Shown in pieces: positions 28,347 to 36,743 of a DNA stretch of 64,000 nt. The stretch spans positions 248,001 to 312,000 of the forward strand of contig NZ_JANBBE010000003.1 in the NCBI RefSeq assembly GCF_024648825.1, given 5' to 3'. The DNA is from Lentzea californiensis (GTDB lineage: Bacteria; Actinomycetota; Actinomycetes; Mycobacteriales; Pseudonocardiaceae). How positions within the stretch are numbered: the stretch's first letter is position 1; each line of letters begins with the position of its first letter. Under the pieces are notes generated by a model that did not search any database, was not told where the DNA came from, and saw nothing but the letters and a program-made list of their open reading frames with translations. The position numbers and the translations under genes are program-made.

Positions 28347-29198
28347 TCACCTCCGGTGGACCACGGCGACCGGGCACGGCGCGTGGTGGAGCACAGCGTG
28401 GCTCACCGAGCCCAGAATTGCACGCCTCACCGCTCCTCGGCCGTGACTGCCGACGGCGATCAGAGCCGCGCCATCGGCCGCCTGGAGCAACGCGCGGGCG
28501 GGAGCGTCGAAAGCGACCTCCTGTGCCACGTGTACGTCGGGCCACCGGGCGATGTGGGGTGCCAGCTGTTCGTCCAGCACCTTGGCCAGGTCGAGGCGGA
28601 CGTGGTCGAAGTCCTGCTCGGGCAGTTCGGCCCAGCCGACGTCGTTCCACGCGTAGATGGCGAGCAGTTCGCGGCCGTGGCGGGCCGCGTGCTCGAAGGC
28701 GAACGCGATCGCGTCCGTCGAGGTCTCGGAGCCGTCGACGCCGACGACCACCCGGCCGTCGACAGGGCCGGAGCGGGTCACGATCACGGGGCGTCCGCCG
28801 GTCGACACGAGCTCCAAGGCGGTGGAGCCCAGGAACATCTCCGCGATGCCCGTGCGACCGGACGAGCCGAGCACGAGCAGGTCGCCGGGTTCTGCGGCGA
28901 GGACGTCGACCGGGCGGCCGATGCGCACGTGCGTGGCGATTTCGAGGTCCGGCCAACGTTCCCTGAGGTCGGCCTCCAGTTCGTTGAGGTGGTCTTCAGC
29001 CGCCTTGGACATCGTCTCCTCGGTGACGAACTCCGGCACCGGGATGGTCATCGGCGTGAAGACGGGCTCGGGCAGGGGAGCGCGTACGGCGTGCACGACC
29101 TGCAAGGCCCCGCCGCGGCGGGACGCTTCTTCCGCACCGAAGAGCACCGCGCGGCGGGCGAGGTCGGAACCGTCGAACCCCACAACGACCGTGGACAT
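28347..29198 (-). CDS. Tandem-domain universal stress protein
   Basis: A 283-residue protein made of two UspA domains (about 1-140 and 145-283). Each has the nucleotide-binding pattern: VVVGFDGSDLARRAV with LVLGSSGRTGIAEMFLGSTA in the first, and VVVGVDGSETSTDAI with IAVGSHGRGAVRRAILGSVS in the second, so both probably bind ATP. Two-domain Usps are common in actinobacteria and linked to dormancy and hypoxia. The ribosome binding site GGAGG is buried in the 3' arm of a 19-bp hairpin, which predicts control of translation or a shared terminator. Confidence 0.93.
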   Translation of the reverse strand: MSTVVVGFDGSDLARRAVLFGAEEASRRGGALQVVHAVRAPLPEPVFTPMTIPVPEFVTEETMSKAAEDHLNELEADLRERWPDLEIATHVRIGRPVDVLAAEPGDLLVLGSSGRTGIAEMFLGSTALELVSTGGRPVIVTRSGPVDGRVVVGVDGSETSTDAIAFAFEHAARHGRELLAIYAWNDVGWAELPEQDFDHVRLDLAKVLDEQLAPHIARWPDVHVAQEVAFDAPARALLQAADGAALIAVGSHGRGAVRRAILGSVSHAVLHHAPCPVAVVHRR

Positions 29199-29200
29199 GA

Positions 29201-29243
29201 GAAACCACCTCCGACCGGGGCATACCCGGTCGGAGGTGGTTTC
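29201..29243 (-). promoter_or_regulatory. 19-bp hairpin containing the Usp ribosome binding site
   Basis: Arms 29201-29219 and 29225-29243 pair perfectly around a 5-base loop. On the minus strand the 3' arm holds GGAGG (29212-29208), 9 nt before the Usp ATG at 29198. It also sits 20 bp past the stop of the upstream GH87 gene, so it can be a terminator for that operon, a ribosome-binding-site lock for Usp, or both. Confidence 0.75.
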
Positions 29244-29263
29244 AACTGTGATCTACGGCCGGG

Positions 29264-32200
29264 CTAGTTGATGACGAACTGCGAACCCGGCTCGATGGTG
29301 ATGTCGCCGTCCCGCGAGTTGGTGATCGTGACGTTCGTCAGTCGCGCCGAACCGCGGGCCTGGGCCATCACGAGGATGCCCGAGCCGTTGTTCGACCTGT
29401 CGATGCGGACGTTGGTGATCTGCACGTCCGGCATGCCGCTGCCGCCGCCCTTGAACTGGATCCCGTCGTAGGTGGAGTCCAGGATCTCGGTGTCGCGGAT
29501 GACGACTCCGGGGATCGGCAGGTTCTGCGAGAACAGCGTGATGGCGCCGAACTCCTGCGCCTCACCCCAGAACGCGCCGCCCGTGCGGTGCAGGGCGTTG
29601 TTGGCGAGCGTCGTCGTCCCGCCGAACGGCAGCGGGTCGTGGTCGGTCGCCAGCATGATGCCCGGGTAGTTGGCGGTGTCGGAGATGATGTTGTTCTCCG
29701 CGCGGTTGTTCGACCCGCCGTAGATCGCAATCCCGTTGGCACGCCACGGGAGTGCGATCGTGTTGTTGAGGAAGGCGTTGCCGCTGCCGGCATCCAGGTT
29801 CTGGTCCTTCACGTACTTCGACGCCCACACGGCCAGCGCGTCGTCGCCCGTGGTGCGGAACGACGAGTTGAACACCGTGGAGTTGCGCGTGCCGTTGGCG
29901 AAGTTGATGCCGTCGGCATAGGTGTTGCGGATGCGCATGCCGGTGAACTGCAGGCCGTCGCCGGGGTTCCAGCGGTCGGGCAGGTTGGTGTAGTCGCGGC
30001 CGACCCAGGCACCGACGTTGGCGTGCTCGATCCACACGTTGGTGATCTTGGTGTTCTTGCCGAACCGGCCGGTCAGGCCGACGCCGCCCTCCGCGTTGCC
30101 GTCACCACCGCGGATCCGGCCGGAGCCGAAGATCGCGAAGTCGGAGAGCTGCGTGTTGTCGTCGATGTCGAACCCGAAGTTGCCCTCGTGCGGGTGGTTG
30201 ATCGTGCCGGCGTCCTGCGGCTGCGTGAGCGAGAACAGCTGCGAGTGCCACATGCCGGCGCCGCGGACCGTGACGTTGCGGATGCCGACCTGGTTGTACT
30301 GACCGGAGTTGAACAGGGTCAGGATCTTCTTCTCCTGGCGGAACTTGCCCTCCGGGATCCAGACGCAGGGGATCTCCCCGTTCTGGTCGGCCGTCACAGC
30401 ACGCTGCAGAGCGTCCGCGTCGTCGGTCTGGTCGTTCGGCGTGGCACCGTACTGCGTGACCGACACGCACTCGGCCGGCTTCTGTGCGGCCGGTGCGACC
30501 TGCTCCAGGTCGATCAGGTCGATGACGTAGAACTGGGCGGTGTCACCGGAGTCGCGCTGCAGCTTGAACTTCGTGCCCGCCGGGTAGCTGTTCGCCAGCA
30601 GCTGGGAGCTCTCGTCGAACAGCCTGCGGGCGTCGCCACCCGGACGGTTCGTGAGGCCCTCGGGGTCGTCGGTCGTGCCGTAGAGCCAGCTGTGGCGCGA
30701 GGACAGGGTCAGCTTCTGCACGAACTGGTCGTTCGCGTAGAGGCTGATCGTGGCCTCCTGGCCACCGCCCGCGGCGGCGTCCGGGATCGAGTTGCGCACG
30801 ACGATCGAGTTGGTGCTGACCGTCGAGGTGACCTCCACGAACTGGCCCTGCGAGTCGAGGCGCACCGACTTGCGGCCCGAGGACTCGGACCCGAAGTTGG
30901 TGTGCCCGAACGTGCGCTCCGCGTCGGCCTGCAGCAGCGTGCCCTGGTAGCGGCCCGCTTCCGCCTCGTAGCTCGTGAACGGCGTCGAGGCGCCGCGTCC
31001 GACCACAATGGACTGGGTCGCGGTGTTGTTGGTCTCGTTGGTCTCCGCGACCACGTTGGTCGCGTCCGCCGTCGCGGTGGCCGTGGCGCCGCCGTTCGTG
31101 GCGGTCCAGGAGCCGACGTTGACCGTGACGGTCTGACCGGCGTTGATCACACCGGTGTTGGCGGTCAAAGTGCTGCCGCCGACGGCCACGCGGGTCACCG
31201 AAGCACCCGCCGCGGAGGTACCGCGGTTGTTGACCTGCACGGCGAACGTCACCTGCTGGCCCGCCGCCGGGGACGACGGGTTCGGCGTGACGCCGGTGAT
31301 ACGCAGGTCCGGACCCGGTGCCTGGCCGACGACCAGGGGAGAGCCGGAGGTGAAGGTGTTGTTGCCCTCGTTGGTCTCCGCGACCTGGTTGGCCGGGTCC
31401 ACGGTGGCCGCGGCCGCGTACGAGCCGGCACCACGCCGTCCCGCGTCGACGGTGACACTGGCGGTGGCACCAGCGGCGAGCGCGGCGACCTGGGTGGTGC
31501 CCGCGGCGGTGCCGCCGAGCGTGACGTTCAGCGTCGTCGCGCCGGACGCCACGGTGCCGCCGTTGCGCACGGTGGCGGTGAGCCTGATCGCGTCGGCCTC
31601 GCTCGGGCTTGCCGGGGTCCACGTCAGGTTCGTGACGGTCAGGTCGGGCGCCGGTGCGGAGGCGCCGAAGACCTGGAACTCGGCGACCTGGCCGCCGGGC
31701 GCGCCGGTGTTCGAGTAGAAGTGCAGCCGCACGTCCGACGCGCGGCCGGACACCGGGATGGTCACGCTGTTGCCGGTGGCCGGGTCGAACCGGTAGTCGG
31801 CACGTGCCTTCAGGGTGCCGAACGCCGTGGCGCTCGCCTCACGGCCGAGCACCTCGAAGTTCTGCGTGCGCGCACCCCAGTCGCCGCCGGGGTTCAGCTT
31901 GACGACGACCGAGGTGACGTCCGCGTTCGAGCCCAGCTTCGCGGTCAGGTGACCGGGGAGACCGTTGGACTCCCAGTACGTGCCGGTGTTGCCGTCGACC
32001 GCGTTGCCCGGCACGTAGGTGTGCACGTGCCCGGACTCCTCGACCGGCTTGCCTGCCGCGAGGTTGTCGCCAGGCGGCGGCGGGTCGACCGGCCCGGACT
32101 CGCCGTGCACCTCGAACTCGCTGAGCTGACCCGCTGCCCAGCCGGTGTTCGCGGTGATCGTGACGCGCACGTACCTGGTGCTGGTGGCCGCGAAGTCCAG

Positions 32201-32593
32201 CGTCACCGTGTTGCCGGAGCCGGGGGAGAAGACCCGCCCGCCGGAACCGACGATGTCGCTGAACTGCGATCCGTTGGAGCTTCCGTGCACGGCAAGCGTT
32301 TGTGTGCGCTGCTCCCAGTTCGAGGGCAGGCGCAGCACGACCTTGCTGACGCTCTTCGCGGCGCCCAGGTCGGCCTGGAGCCACTGCGGGAACACGCCGT
32401 TCGTGCTCTCCCAGTAGCTGCCCTGGTTGCCGTCACCGGCGTTCCCGGCGCCGAGCGCTCCGTTGGTGCTGGACGCGGTCAGGTTCGCGGACAGCCTGAC
32501 GACCGCTGCTCCCGCCGTGGGTGTCAATCCGAACAGTGCGAGGGCGCTGACGAGGGCAGCGCTCACTGCACGCTTCATGAGCGTGTTTTTCAT
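29264..32593 (-). CDS. Secreted modular GH87-type glycoside hydrolase
   Basis: A 1109-residue secreted enzyme. Order: signal peptide (about 1-29), two F5/8C discoidin domains (about 33-165 and 175-305), two CARDB domains (about 310-415 and 420-525), a CBM6/35-like module (about 533-690) and a right-handed beta-helix (about 700-1109). In the helix, Asp894, Asp917 and Asp918 (ADGIN, then TTGDDALAVW) have the 23-residue spacing of the three catalytic aspartates reported for GH87 alpha-1,3-glucanase (from memory). The likely substrate is alpha-1,3-glucan or mixed alpha-1,3/1,4-glucan of fungal walls. AAGGA lies 6 nt before the ATG. It follows the second GH87 gene by 25 bp. Confidence 0.82.
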   Translation of the reverse strand: MKNTLMKRAVSAALVSALALFGLTPTAGAAVVRLSANLTASSTNGALGAGNAGDGNQGSYWESTNGVFPQWLQADLGAAKSVSKVVLRLPSNWEQRTQTLAVHGSSNGSQFSDIVGSGGRVFSPGSGNTVTLDFAATSTRYVRVTITANTGWAAGQLSEFEVHGESGPVDPPPPGDNLAAGKPVEESGHVHTYVPGNAVDGNTGTYWESNGLPGHLTAKLGSNADVTSVVVKLNPGGDWGARTQNFEVLGREASATAFGTLKARADYRFDPATGNSVTIPVSGRASDVRLHFYSNTGAPGGQVAEFQVFGASAPAPDLTVTNLTWTPASPSEADAIRLTATVRNGGTVASGATTLNVTLGGTAAGTTQVAALAAGATASVTVDAGRRGAGSYAAAATVDPANQVAETNEGNNTFTSGSPLVVGQAPGPDLRITGVTPNPSSPAAGQQVTFAVQVNNRGTSAAGASVTRVAVGGSTLTANTGVINAGQTVTVNVGSWTATNGGATATATADATNVVAETNETNNTATQSIVVGRGASTPFTSYEAEAGRYQGTLLQADAERTFGHTNFGSESSGRKSVRLDSQGQFVEVTSTVSTNSIVVRNSIPDAAAGGGQEATISLYANDQFVQKLTLSSRHSWLYGTTDDPEGLTNRPGGDARRLFDESSQLLANSYPAGTKFKLQRDSGDTAQFYVIDLIDLEQVAPAAQKPAECVSVTQYGATPNDQTDDADALQRAVTADQNGEIPCVWIPEGKFRQEKKILTLFNSGQYNQVGIRNVTVRGAGMWHSQLFSLTQPQDAGTINHPHEGNFGFDIDDNTQLSDFAIFGSGRIRGGDGNAEGGVGLTGRFGKNTKITNVWIEHANVGAWVGRDYTNLPDRWNPGDGLQFTGMRIRNTYADGINFANGTRNSTVFNSSFRTTGDDALAVWASKYVKDQNLDAGSGNAFLNNTIALPWRANGIAIYGGSNNRAENNIISDTANYPGIMLATDHDPLPFGGTTTLANNALHRTGGAFWGEAQEFGAITLFSQNLPIPGVVIRDTEILDSTYDGIQFKGGGSGMPDVQITNVRIDRSNNGSGILVMAQARGSARLTNVTITNSRDGDITIEPGSQFVIN

Positions 32594-32618
32594 TGAATTG
32601 TCCTTCGCGGCAGGGATA

Positions 32619-35600
32619 TCAGTTGTTAATGTTGATCTTGAAGGTGGACGTGGTGTTCTTGATGTCCTGGAAGTTGTCGCTGAACCTGAGGCCGTTGAAC
32701 GTGACCTCACCGACCGCCGGACCCTGACCGGTTTCCGGCATCTCGTTGGCCCACAACCCGAACCCGGACTTGGCGTCGAACGCGTCGCCGCTCTTGCGCG
32801 CACCCGAGATGCTCACGTTGGACAGCACCGTGTCCTGGAAGACGTTCTCGGCCGCACCGTTGTACTTGGTCTGGAACATGATTCCGCTGTACGTCGGATC
32901 GATGATCTCGACGTCGCTCACCCGGATCCCCGTGTACTTCTTGGAGGCGGAGAACATCCAGATCGCGCCGAACGTCTGCGCACCCCAGAAGTGACCGCCG
33001 GACCGCACCAGCGTGAGCCCGCTGAACGTCGTCGGCTCGGGCCCGAAGTCCTCCATCGGGTAACCGAAGTCGAGCGAGCTGATCGTCACGGCGGAGTAGG
33101 TGAGCGTGTCCGCCACGTAGATGTTGCGGAACGTGTTGAGCTTGCCGCCGTAGACCGCGAGACCGGCCGCGCGCCACGGGGTCAGCACCGAGAGGTTCTC
33201 GAAGACGTTGTTCTGCTGGCCGCTGCCACCGCCGTCGGTGGCGGCGAACAACGCGAACGCGTCGTCACCGGTCGACCGGGCCTCGATGTTCGCGACCCGG
33301 TTGCCCGCCGACCCGTTGGTCAGGTTGAGGCCGTCCGCGTACATGTCGCGGACGCGGCTGTCCCTGATGACGTTGTTGTCGACGTTGTTGCCCCAGAACA
33401 GGCACATCATGTGCTCGACCCAGATGTTCTCGATGGTCATGTTCTGCACGCCGGCGAAGTCGAACACCTTGCCCGGCCCGTTGATGCGTGCGGTGTAGTT
33501 GCCGAACACGGCGAACCCGCTGAACGTCGACCCGCTCGCGGACGACGGCGCGCTGAAGCCGATGTCGGTGTTCTCCTGCGCGAGCGGGGCCTGGAACCGG
33601 GTGAACCAGGGTCCCGCGCCGACGACCCGGACGGCCTTGCCGTAGACCTGGAACTTCTGCGCCGTCTGGTAGGTGCCGGTGGGCAGGTAGACGCCGATCA
33701 GCGTGCCGGTCGTGTCCATCCGGACGCGGTCGAGCGCGTTCTGCACGTCCTGGTGGGTGAACCCAGCGGGCACGGCATAGCGCGCCGCGTCAGGGTTTCC
33801 GGCAGCCGTCACCTGTTCGAAGTTCACGAAGTCGATCGCGTAGTTCGTGGTGTTGGCCGCGTCCTTCTGCAGCTTGATCCTCGTGCCCGCCGGGAACGTC
33901 GAGTTGAGCATCGCGTTCGCCTCGTCGTAGATGTGGCGCGGCCCGCCCGCTCCCGGCGAGTTGCCGGGCTCGGCCTCGTTGCCGTACTGCCACATGTACT
34001 TCGACGTCAGGTCGATGGCCTTGTGGAACTGGCCGTTGACGTAGACGTTGAGGGTGGAGGTGATGCCGCCGCCACCGGAGCTGTCTGGGATGGAGAACCG
34101 GGTGACGAGCGTGTTGGTCGGGCCGGACGTCGTGAACTCGACCGACTGGCCGGTGCCGTTCAGCGTGACGGCACGGCGGCCGGACGCCTCACCGGCGAGG
34201 TCGCCGATCGTCCTGTTCGGACTGAGGACCTGTGCGCCGCCACCGGGCGTGGCGTCCTCGGCCTCGACGTGCTGCCACGGGACGCTGGCGCCGCGGCCGA
34301 TGAACAGCGACTGCTCACTGGTGTTGTTGCCCTGCTTGGCAGGGATCTCGTTGCCGTCATTGGCGATCACCGTGCGGACGGTGTAGCGGCCGTCGGCGGC
34401 GGGCCACGTGCCGAGGTTGACCGCGGCGGTCGTCGCACCCGCGTTGACCGTGCCGTTGTGGCTGCCGGTCAGCGTCCGGACGGTCTGGCCGCTGCTGTTC
34501 AGGATCGTGACCGTGATGCCGTGGGCGCCGGCCGCGGACGCGATGGTGCCCTGGTTCTTGATCGCGACGCTGAACGTGGTGCTCTGGCCGTTGCCCGGGT
34601 TGCTCGGCGACCAGGACGGCACGGCGACGAGGTCGGAGCTCGGGACCGGCGTCACGACCAGCGCGTCCGGGTGGATGCGGGCGTTGTCGGTCTCGTTCTG
34701 CTCCGTGACCTTCTTGGTCTCGTCGACCTTGGCCGTGTACTCGTAGCTGCCCGAGGGCCGGGCCGCGATCGTGGTGCTCACGCTGGCCTGCGCGCCTGCC
34801 GCGAGGGCGCCGACCTGCGCCGTGCCGACACTGGTGGCGCCGAGGAAGAACGTCACGTCGGTGGCCGCGCTGGCCGCCGAGCCCGCGTTGCGGACCGTCG
34901 CGTTCAGCGTGATCTGGTCGGTCTCGACGGGACTGGCCGGCGTGATCGACGTCGCGGTGACGGTGAGGTCGGGATTCGGGGCAGGGGTGCCGAACACCTG
35001 TACCTCAGCCACCTGGGCGCCGGGCGCACCGGTGTTGGACGTGACGCGCAGCTGCAGGTCGGCGACCCGTCCGGCCGCGCCGATCGTGACGGAGTTGCCG
35101 GACGCCGGGTCGAAGCGGTGGTCGCGGGCCGCGGCGAGGCTCGTGAAGCCGGTGGCGTTCTGCTCGCGGCCGAGGACCTCGACGTTCTGCGTGCGGGCGC
35201 CCCAGGCGGAGTCGGGGTTGAGCTTGACCACGACAGAGCTGACGTCCGCGTTCGATCCCAGTTGGACGGTCAGCGTGCCGGGGAACCCGCCGGACTCCCA
35301 GTAGGAGGCCAGGTTGCCGTCGTTGGCGTTGGCGGCGACGAAGTTGTGCACGTTGTTGTTCGCGGTGACGCTCTTGCCCTGCGCCAGGTTCGTGCCGGTC
35401 GCGCCCTCACGCGTGACGGTGTTGCTGGCGGGGGACTGGTTGCCGGCCGCGTCCTTCGCGATGACGTGGTAGCTCACGCGCAGGCCGTCGGGCTGGCTGT
35501 CGGTGTAGGTCGTGCCGGTCACCGTGGTCCGCAGGGTGCCGTTGGCGTAGACGTCGTAGCCGGTGACGCCCGCGTTGTCGGTGCTCGCGTTCCAGGTCAG

Positions 35601-36425
35601 CCGGATCTGCCCGGCCTGGGGCTGGGTGAGGGCGAGGTTCGCCGGTGCCGAGGGGGCCTGCGTGTCGCCGCCGGTGGGGCCCTGCACCTCGAACTCGCTG
35701 AGCTGGGCCGCCGGCCAGCCGGTGTTGCCGGTGATCCGCAGCCGGACGTACCGCGTGGTGGCCGCGGTGAAGTCGATGGTGACGGTGTTGTTCGCGGCAG
35801 GGGTGAAGTCGTGTCCCCTGGATGCCACGAGATCCGTGAAGTTCTGGCCGTCCGTGCTGCTCTGGACCGTGAGCGTCTGGGTGCGGGCGCCCCAGCCGGC
35901 CGGGAGCTTCAGCACGACCCGGTCTGCCTTCAGCGCGGCGCCGAGGTCGGCCTGGATCCACTGCGGGAACGTGTTGTTCGGGCTCTCCCAGTACGTCCCC
36001 TGGTTGCCGTCGCCGGCGTTGCCAGGCCCGTAGTTCTGGTTGGTGCCGCTCGCGCTGTAGGTGGCCTGCAGCTGGGCGCTGACGGCCGCTTCGTGCACCT
36101 CGAGCTTGGCCGTGGTCTTGGTGGCACGGACGTGCCGGACCAGCGTCGGGTCGACCTGGAACGTCACCCTGCCGTTCTCGAAGTCGTGTGGTCGTTCGGC
36201 GACCAGCGTCGACCAGCCTCTGCCGTCCAGGCTCGTCTGCACGGCGAACGTCTCGGTGCTGTTCTTCGGGGCCGTCAGGGTGACCTGGTCGATGCGGGTC
36301 TGCCTGGCCAGGTCGAGGCTGACCGGTGCGGCCTGGGCGGCAGGGGCGATGGTCAGGGTCGCCGCTGCCGTGATCAGTGCCGTTATCGGGGCTAGCAGGG
36401 AGCGGACGCGTGTCGTCGGTGACAT
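32619..36425 (-). CDS. Secreted modular GH87-type glycoside hydrolase, larger paralogue
   Basis: A 1268-residue secreted paralogue of the downstream enzyme. Order: signal peptide (about 1-32), a short discoidin-like remnant (about 33-112), a full F5/8C domain (about 113-245), a fibronectin type III domain (about 250-340), a second F5/8C (about 343-480), two CARDB domains (about 485-695), a CBM6/35-like module (about 705-850) and a beta-helix (about 870-1268). Asp1031, Asp1054 and Asp1055 (ADGLN, STGDDAFALF) repeat the GH87 aspartate spacing. It is the first gene of the two-gene unit; its promoter must lie in 36426-36743. The two enzymes probably cooperate on the same glucan with different binding modules. 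Confidence 0.82.
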   Translation of the reverse strand: MSPTTRVRSLLAPITALITAAATLTIAPAAQAAPVSLDLARQTRIDQVTLTAPKNSTETFAVQTSLDGRGWSTLVAERPHDFENGRVTFQVDPTLVRHVRATKTTAKLEVHEAAVSAQLQATYSASGTNQNYGPGNAGDGNQGTYWESPNNTFPQWIQADLGAALKADRVVLKLPAGWGARTQTLTVQSSTDGQNFTDLVASRGHDFTPAANNTVTIDFTAATTRYVRLRITGNTGWPAAQLSEFEVQGPTGGDTQAPSAPANLALTQPQAGQIRLTWNASTDNAGVTGYDVYANGTLRTTVTGTTYTDSQPDGLRVSYHVIAKDAAGNQSPASNTVTREGATGTNLAQGKSVTANNNVHNFVAANANDGNLASYWESGGFPGTLTVQLGSNADVSSVVVKLNPDSAWGARTQNVEVLGREQNATGFTSLAAARDHRFDPASGNSVTIGAAGRVADLQLRVTSNTGAPGAQVAEVQVFGTPAPNPDLTVTATSITPASPVETDQITLNATVRNAGSAASAATDVTFFLGATSVGTAQVGALAAGAQASVSTTIAARPSGSYEYTAKVDETKKVTEQNETDNARIHPDALVVTPVPSSDLVAVPSWSPSNPGNGQSTTFSVAIKNQGTIASAAGAHGITVTILNSSGQTVRTLTGSHNGTVNAGATTAAVNLGTWPAADGRYTVRTVIANDGNEIPAKQGNNTSEQSLFIGRGASVPWQHVEAEDATPGGGAQVLSPNRTIGDLAGEASGRRAVTLNGTGQSVEFTTSGPTNTLVTRFSIPDSSGGGGITSTLNVYVNGQFHKAIDLTSKYMWQYGNEAEPGNSPGAGGPRHIYDEANAMLNSTFPAGTRIKLQKDAANTTNYAIDFVNFEQVTAAGNPDAARYAVPAGFTHQDVQNALDRVRMDTTGTLIGVYLPTGTYQTAQKFQVYGKAVRVVGAGPWFTRFQAPLAQENTDIGFSAPSSASGSTFSGFAVFGNYTARINGPGKVFDFAGVQNMTIENIWVEHMMCLFWGNNVDNNVIRDSRVRDMYADGLNLTNGSAGNRVANIEARSTGDDAFALFAATDGGGSGQQNNVFENLSVLTPWRAAGLAVYGGKLNTFRNIYVADTLTYSAVTISSLDFGYPMEDFGPEPTTFSGLTLVRSGGHFWGAQTFGAIWMFSASKKYTGIRVSDVEIIDPTYSGIMFQTKYNGAAENVFQDTVLSNVSISGARKSGDAFDAKSGFGLWANEMPETGQGPAVGEVTFNGLRFSDNFQDIKNTTSTFKININN

Positions 36426-36521
36426 GGCGTGCTTGGCCCTTCTCGGTGGGGACGCGAGGGGGTGTGGCGCGCCTCACCGTAGAAGTGACTAGCAGATTAC
36501 CGCAATATCTCGACGTGATTG

Positions 36522-36533
36522 CGCAAATTTGCG
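36522..36533. promoter_or_regulatory. Palindrome CGCAAATTTGCG
   Basis: A perfect 12-bp palindrome about 97 bp upstream of the GH87 operon start. Its symmetry and AT core suit a LacI- or GntR-type sugar regulator, but no regulator gene is adjacent. Confidence 0.45.
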
Positions 36534-36690
36534 ACATAGCGCTCTGAACAGGAAAGACGGGTGTTCGTTCCCGTGTCCGACCAGTGTCGCAACGTGCACA
36601 AGGCCGATCACCAGCAGCTGGACATCCGGCGGTGTGGGAGGTTCGGACCCGAACCTGCCCGGAAAATTGATGTGCTGGCGATGGTTCCGG

Positions 36691-36736
36691 CTTGCGAGCA
36701 CTTGCTGTGGGCTTGCTGAGCTTGCGTAAGGCTTGC
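36691..36736. repeat. Five CTTGC repeats phased at about one helical turn
   Basis: CTTGC begins at 36691, 36701, 36712, 36721 and 36732, giving spacings of 10, 11, 9 and 11 bp. All copies face the same side of the helix. They lie just past the S9 peptidase stop and about 265-310 bp upstream of the GH87 start. Confidence 0.6.
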
Positions 36737-36743
36737 GCAACTC

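Larger units (their letters stand above)
36426..36743. promoter_or_regulatory. Promoter region of the GH87 operon (318 bp, no gene)
   Basis: No convincing gene is present; a short minus-strand frame lacks coding character. The part next to the GH87 start is unusually AT-rich for this window and holds a 12-bp palindrome CGCAAATTTGCG at 36522-36533. The far end (36691-36736) holds five CTTGC pentamers at near-helical spacing. Together they suggest a regulated promoter for the glucanase operon. Confidence 0.6.

Noticed and set aside
29588..36395. Two plus-strand open frames of about 1000 and 1300 codons opposite the GH87 genes
   Set aside because: Their translations are rich in Arg/Gly/Val/Asp low complexity without domains, while the minus strand encodes well-ordered secretory modules.
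36489..36740. An 83-codon minus-strand frame in the GH87 promoter region
   Set aside because: No ribosome binding site, no recognisable domain, poor third-position bias; the region looks regulatory.
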